From Tetracentron sinense (Eukaryota > Streptophyta > Magnoliopsida > Trochodendrales > Trochodendraceae), in contig CM026570.1 in assembly GCA_015143295.1 (NCBI GenBank), positions 11,060,047 through 11,124,046 on the forward strand: 64,000 bases of DNA. Reading direction: 5' to 3'. Shown piece after piece: positions 60,470 to 64,000 of the stretch (positions are counted from its first letter, which is position 1; each line of letters begins with the position of its first letter). The notes beneath the pieces were generated by a model. That model worked only from the letters and a program-made list of their open reading frames with translations, was not told the origin of the DNA and did not search any database. The position numbers and the translations under genes were made by a program.

Positions 60470-63400
60470 GCCTGATGGAACATTCAAGGCCGTGGGAGCA
60501 AAGGATAGGGATTATGTTTTAGATTGTTCTTGAGAAGGCATACGATCAAGTTGTTTGGGGTTTCCTAGATTAAATGCTTAGCCGAATGGGTATCAAGACT
60601 CAAGAGGAGATGGCAAGGGATCTAGGCGTGCATTTTGTCGGCCTCTTGCTCGATCATGGTCAATGGGTCTTAAACAAGGTTCAAAGAATCAACAATATCG
60701 CCAATATATATCGCCGATATTTATCAATATCGCTGGTCGGTGACACATCTACATGCTTTTTAAATTTTTTGACACTACGCTGATATCGACAACATATCAC
60801 CGATATCGTGCAATATCGACTGAAATATGTTTTTTTGTTAACTAACAACTCAGTAGAAAAAGACCCCATTCAAATTCAATAAAAATCATCCTAGATCCAA
60901 ATTTCGGAAGAATACAAAGTCAACTCTTTAGTTCAAGAACAAAATCTGTTTTTTAATGCCTTTTTGAGAATTTCAACTTTCAAATGCTAAGGTATTTCTC
61001 AAATCTTAAAATTTCAGAAATTCTAACATATCAAAACACTACTAAAACTCAAAAGTCCGGTGAAAAAAGTCTCATATTTTAGTCTTCAAAAATATTTTCA
61101 TCTATAGGGTCAAAAAGTCAACTAACAGTTCAGTAGAAAAAGACTTTATATTCAAGCTTTACAAAAAAATTAAGTATATTATGCGTACCCTCCATTTAAA
61201 ATACTCCCAAATTTAAATTCCAAAAAAATCATATGGATATATTTTTGGGTATGAGTCGTATGAATATGAGTATGGGAGTACAAAATATTCGGGAACAATT
61301 TGGGAATAAAATAATAATTATAAAAAGATATCCAACAATTTGATTTGATAATATACAAAATAAGCAGTTTACTTTGTTGAATTAAACGAATTATTGCAAA
61401 ATTCGTGAATAAATCGGGAATAATTAGTGAAATTCGGGAATAATTTGTAAAATCCGCGAATAATTCGGCAAACATAAAATTTGCAAATAATTTGGAGAAT
61501 AATTCGGCACACCTAAAATTTGGGAATAATTCGTTAATTTTTCAAAAATTTGAAGAATTTTGTTACTATGAGTACAACCTTATCTAGTAGTGTTAGCGAC
61601 AATTGTGCTCTTAGGAACATAGCCATGCACAACCAGATGACCAATATCCATATGGATATGTTTTTATGTATAATTCACATTGATATGGGTATAGAGGTGT
61701 ATAACCTCATTTGCTAGTGCCGGTGGCAGTCGAGGCTTTGCGTAACTCCGTTTGGTTTTGATTGTATTCTTGAAGTGGGTTGAATTATTATTATGCATGT
61801 TTGTATTGTTTTGAATTTTATAACTTATAAATTTTAATTGATTGAGAAATGAATGAAACATTTTATGTAAGGTAATTATGATTTGGGAATAGGAATCAAT
61901 CAAACATTGTGTCGTCAACACACATCTTTGTCCCCTTCCCATTGCATCTTTTATGTACATTGTTGTTTTTTAAAATGTTATTATTCTCAAAGGTGTATTA
62001 ACATTTATTTTAACATTTCTTGAAGTTCCACTGCACAATTCCAAGTTTTGCCCCATTTTTTCCCCAAAAATCACCGATAAATGATATCTCTTGCGATATA
62101 TCTTTTTTCCACGATTCGACATGTCAAGCGATATCGACATTTAGAACGTTGGTCTCAAATGGGGTACTTTAGCAGCTCAAGAGCTATTAGACATGGGTGC
62201 CCTCTTTCCCCATTTTAGCATGATGATGTCGAGGGCGGATTGCCTTGGCCTTATAGAGGGTTTTAGGCAAGTTTTTGGAGCCCCCTTGGAGACTCACCTT
62301 TAGTACGCAGGTAGCACATTGAAAATTTTAGACACTCCTAGAGAGCAAGTTGTGAATTTGAAGGTGGTTGCGAGATGCTTTGAGGAGGCCTTTGGGTTAT
62401 GCATTAATCTTTCCTAGAATATTTTGATCAGGGTTGTAGAAGATTGTGATGGGGTGTTTGAGATGTTAGAAAAACAGTTTTACTACGAAGTACCTTCCCT
62501 TGTTGCTAGACCTTTGGCAAAGGAGATTTGGGATCCAGTCGAGAGGATGGAGTGGAGATTGGCTGACTGGAAGAAGAATCTCTTATCTTTAGGGGGTAGA
62601 ATAACCCTCATCAAATGTGTTCTGGGTAGTCTACCGGTGTTTTGTATGTGAATCTTCAAGATACCAGCCACCATTGCTAATAGATTAGAGATGATTTAGA
62701 GAAACTTTCTATGGGAAGGAAGAGGTGATAGAAAGATATTTCACTTGGTCATACGAGAGTATGTTGTCCGAAAGAGTGGTGGTGGTTTGGTTTTAAAAGA
62801 TTGCGATGCATGAATAAAGCGCTTTTGGGAAGTAGTTGTGGTGGTTAAATTATGAGGATTGAGCCTTGTGGAGAGGAGTTATCGGATCCAAATTTGAGGT
62901 CTCCAACCATAATTGGGATCCTTCTTGGATTTCTTATTCGCATGGGGTCGGGATTTGGAAAAGGATCATTAAATTTCAGGCCAATCATTTGTAGCATAGC
63001 AGGTTTGTGGCAGGTTGCTTGGATAGCATCTGATACTGGGAAGACGATTGGAGTGGGATTGGAAGATTTTGTTACTTTTGCTTGATATTGCGTAGGCTCA
63101 TTCCTTCCCAAAAACGTGGTGATTAGCGACATGTTTTAGAGATCAAACAAAAAAGTTATATGAAATCCCATATTCAGAAGAATCTCAAGGATAGAGAAGT
63201 GAAGAGTGTTTCCTGTTCCTAAATAGGCTAAACGAGGCTCACATCAACCCGAATTCAGAAAACTGTAGCGTATGGACAGGCAGACCAAAGGGTATCATCT
63301 CCACTAGTGATTTCTATGATCATGTACTACTAAAGGAGGTAAAGGAGTGTTCCAAATGCCAATATGAAGATATTTGGGGCTCCATTCCCCTTGAAGGTGC

Positions 63401-63640
63401 AAGAATTTCTTTGGTCGTCAGTGCTAGATAAAATTCTAACAATGGATTACTTGAGGATTTGAGGTATAATATTTTGAACAGATGTTGCATGTGTCAAAAA
63501 TCCGAAGATGATGTACCTCATCTTTTGCTCCACTACCCTATATTATGGTACGTTTGGAGTTTTTTCTTCTCGTTACTTGAATGCTCGATTTTCTTACCTA
63601 ATGGGTAAATGATATTATTTTTAATTGGTTGAAGGGGGTT
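60470..63640 (+). mobile_element. LINE (L1-type) reverse transcriptase remnant, split
   Basis: 60470-60674 reads LEKAYDQVVWGFLD in the reverse transcriptase. The frame resumes after the insertion at 62151 (SSSRAIRHGCPLSP-like, then FRQVFGAPLET), with VERMEWRLADWKKNLLSLGG then RITLIKCVLGSLPV at 62540-62640 and zf-RVT-like CCMCQKSEDDVPHLLLHYPI at 63485-63545. Many stops. Order and motifs fit a plant L1 on the plus strand. Confidence 0.8.
60675..62150. mobile_element. Mutator-like element inside the LINE
   Basis: Left end caaggttcaaagaatcaaca, right end gatatcgacatttagaacgtt; target duplication GGTCTTAAA / GGTCTCAAA (60666-60674 and 62151-62159). The terminal zones repeat aatatcgccgatat words. 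The interior 60860-61160 matches the element at 52683-53669. Confidence 0.8.
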
Positions 63641-64000
63641 TCCAGTGCTAGGGGAAACATCATTTGGGGTATGTTTCCATTTGCTATTTGTCGGGTTTGT
63701 GGAAAGAAAGGAACAACTTTATTTTCAATGACACAAATCTTCCATTGCCAAGCTATACTCTTGATGCAGGGACTTAGCCAATACTCCCCAACAGTCGCGA
63801 CTGATGGGAGGCGTGAGATCAAATCCTTTATCTCATAGCTCCTTAGGCTACCTGGTCGAGACCTCCTTAGTGGGCCTTACCCCGTGGGCCACCCCACCTC
63901 GGGTCCCACCCCACCCTAGTGTGGAGATGCTCTTGCATCATCCACCCACATTGGTAAGGAGTCTCTAACTCGAGACATGCTCTATTACCAATTTACCATT
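63641..64000. other. Window end, unassigned
   Basis: Tail of the LINE region followed by a C-rich stretch (63870-63920, ccccgtgggccaccccacct). No GCN5 exon is seen before the window ends. Confidence 0.4.

Noticed and set aside
63485..63838. Cys-rich zinc-finger gene (CCMCQKS and CRVCGKK words)
   Set aside because: Position and context match the zf-RVT end of the plus-strand LINE, with stops between the pieces.

Overview
The window reads as nuclear DNA of a eudicot plant. Genes have GT-AG introns, introns run to kilobases, the sequence is AT-rich, and plant-specific families (P-class PPR, plant U-box ligase, plant GCN5) sit among Helitrons, MITEs, copia, a solo LTR and LINEs. I cannot name the species from sequence alone. 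I found no CRISPR array, operon, tRNA or rRNA gene, and no clearly undescribed biochemical system. The unusual content lies in the transposon nesting and in some gene structures.

Layout. 1-7141 (+): all but the N-terminus of a guanylate-binding (dynamin-like) GTPase gene with C-terminal membrane segments; it includes a 7-nt and a 20-nt microexon. 7988-12960 (-): a three-exon U-box/armadillo E3 ligase of the PUB42 type, tail-to-tail with the first gene. 14.0-15.5 kb: hairpin MITEs. 16806-20221 (-): a two-exon, 76-residue Pet100-like protein (cytochrome c oxidase assembly family) with a 3.2-kb intron. 20.4-28.4 kb: MITEs, a 2.08-kb solo LTR with a perfect 5-bp target duplication, and minisatellites. 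28.5-32.1 kb (-): a decayed protein phosphatase 2C copy. 32660-35353 (-): an intronless P-class pentatricopeptide repeat gene like Arabidopsis At3g23020. 36-50 kb: a dense transposon nest. A MITE was split by a copia element; one copia LTR was then split by a Helitron (itself hit by a second Helitron) and by an A-tailed insertion (itself hit by a hAT-like MITE). Downstream lie long-TIR elements with 9-bp target duplications and satellite-like arrays. 50377 to beyond the window end (+): the histone acetyltransferase GCN5/HAG1. Its first three coding exons are present; intron 1 (6.0 kb) and intron 3 (more than 6.7 kb) are filled with nested elements and LINE fragments.

The six genes are ordinary housekeeping or regulatory loci with no evident functional link: membrane GTPase, ubiquitin ligase, mitochondrial assembly factor, organelle RNA factor, chromatin acetyltransferase, plus one dead phosphatase. 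Many insertion boundaries rest on target-site duplications read directly from the sequence, so the order of insertion can be reconstructed. Coordinates of splice sites and element ends were read by eye and may be off by a base or two.
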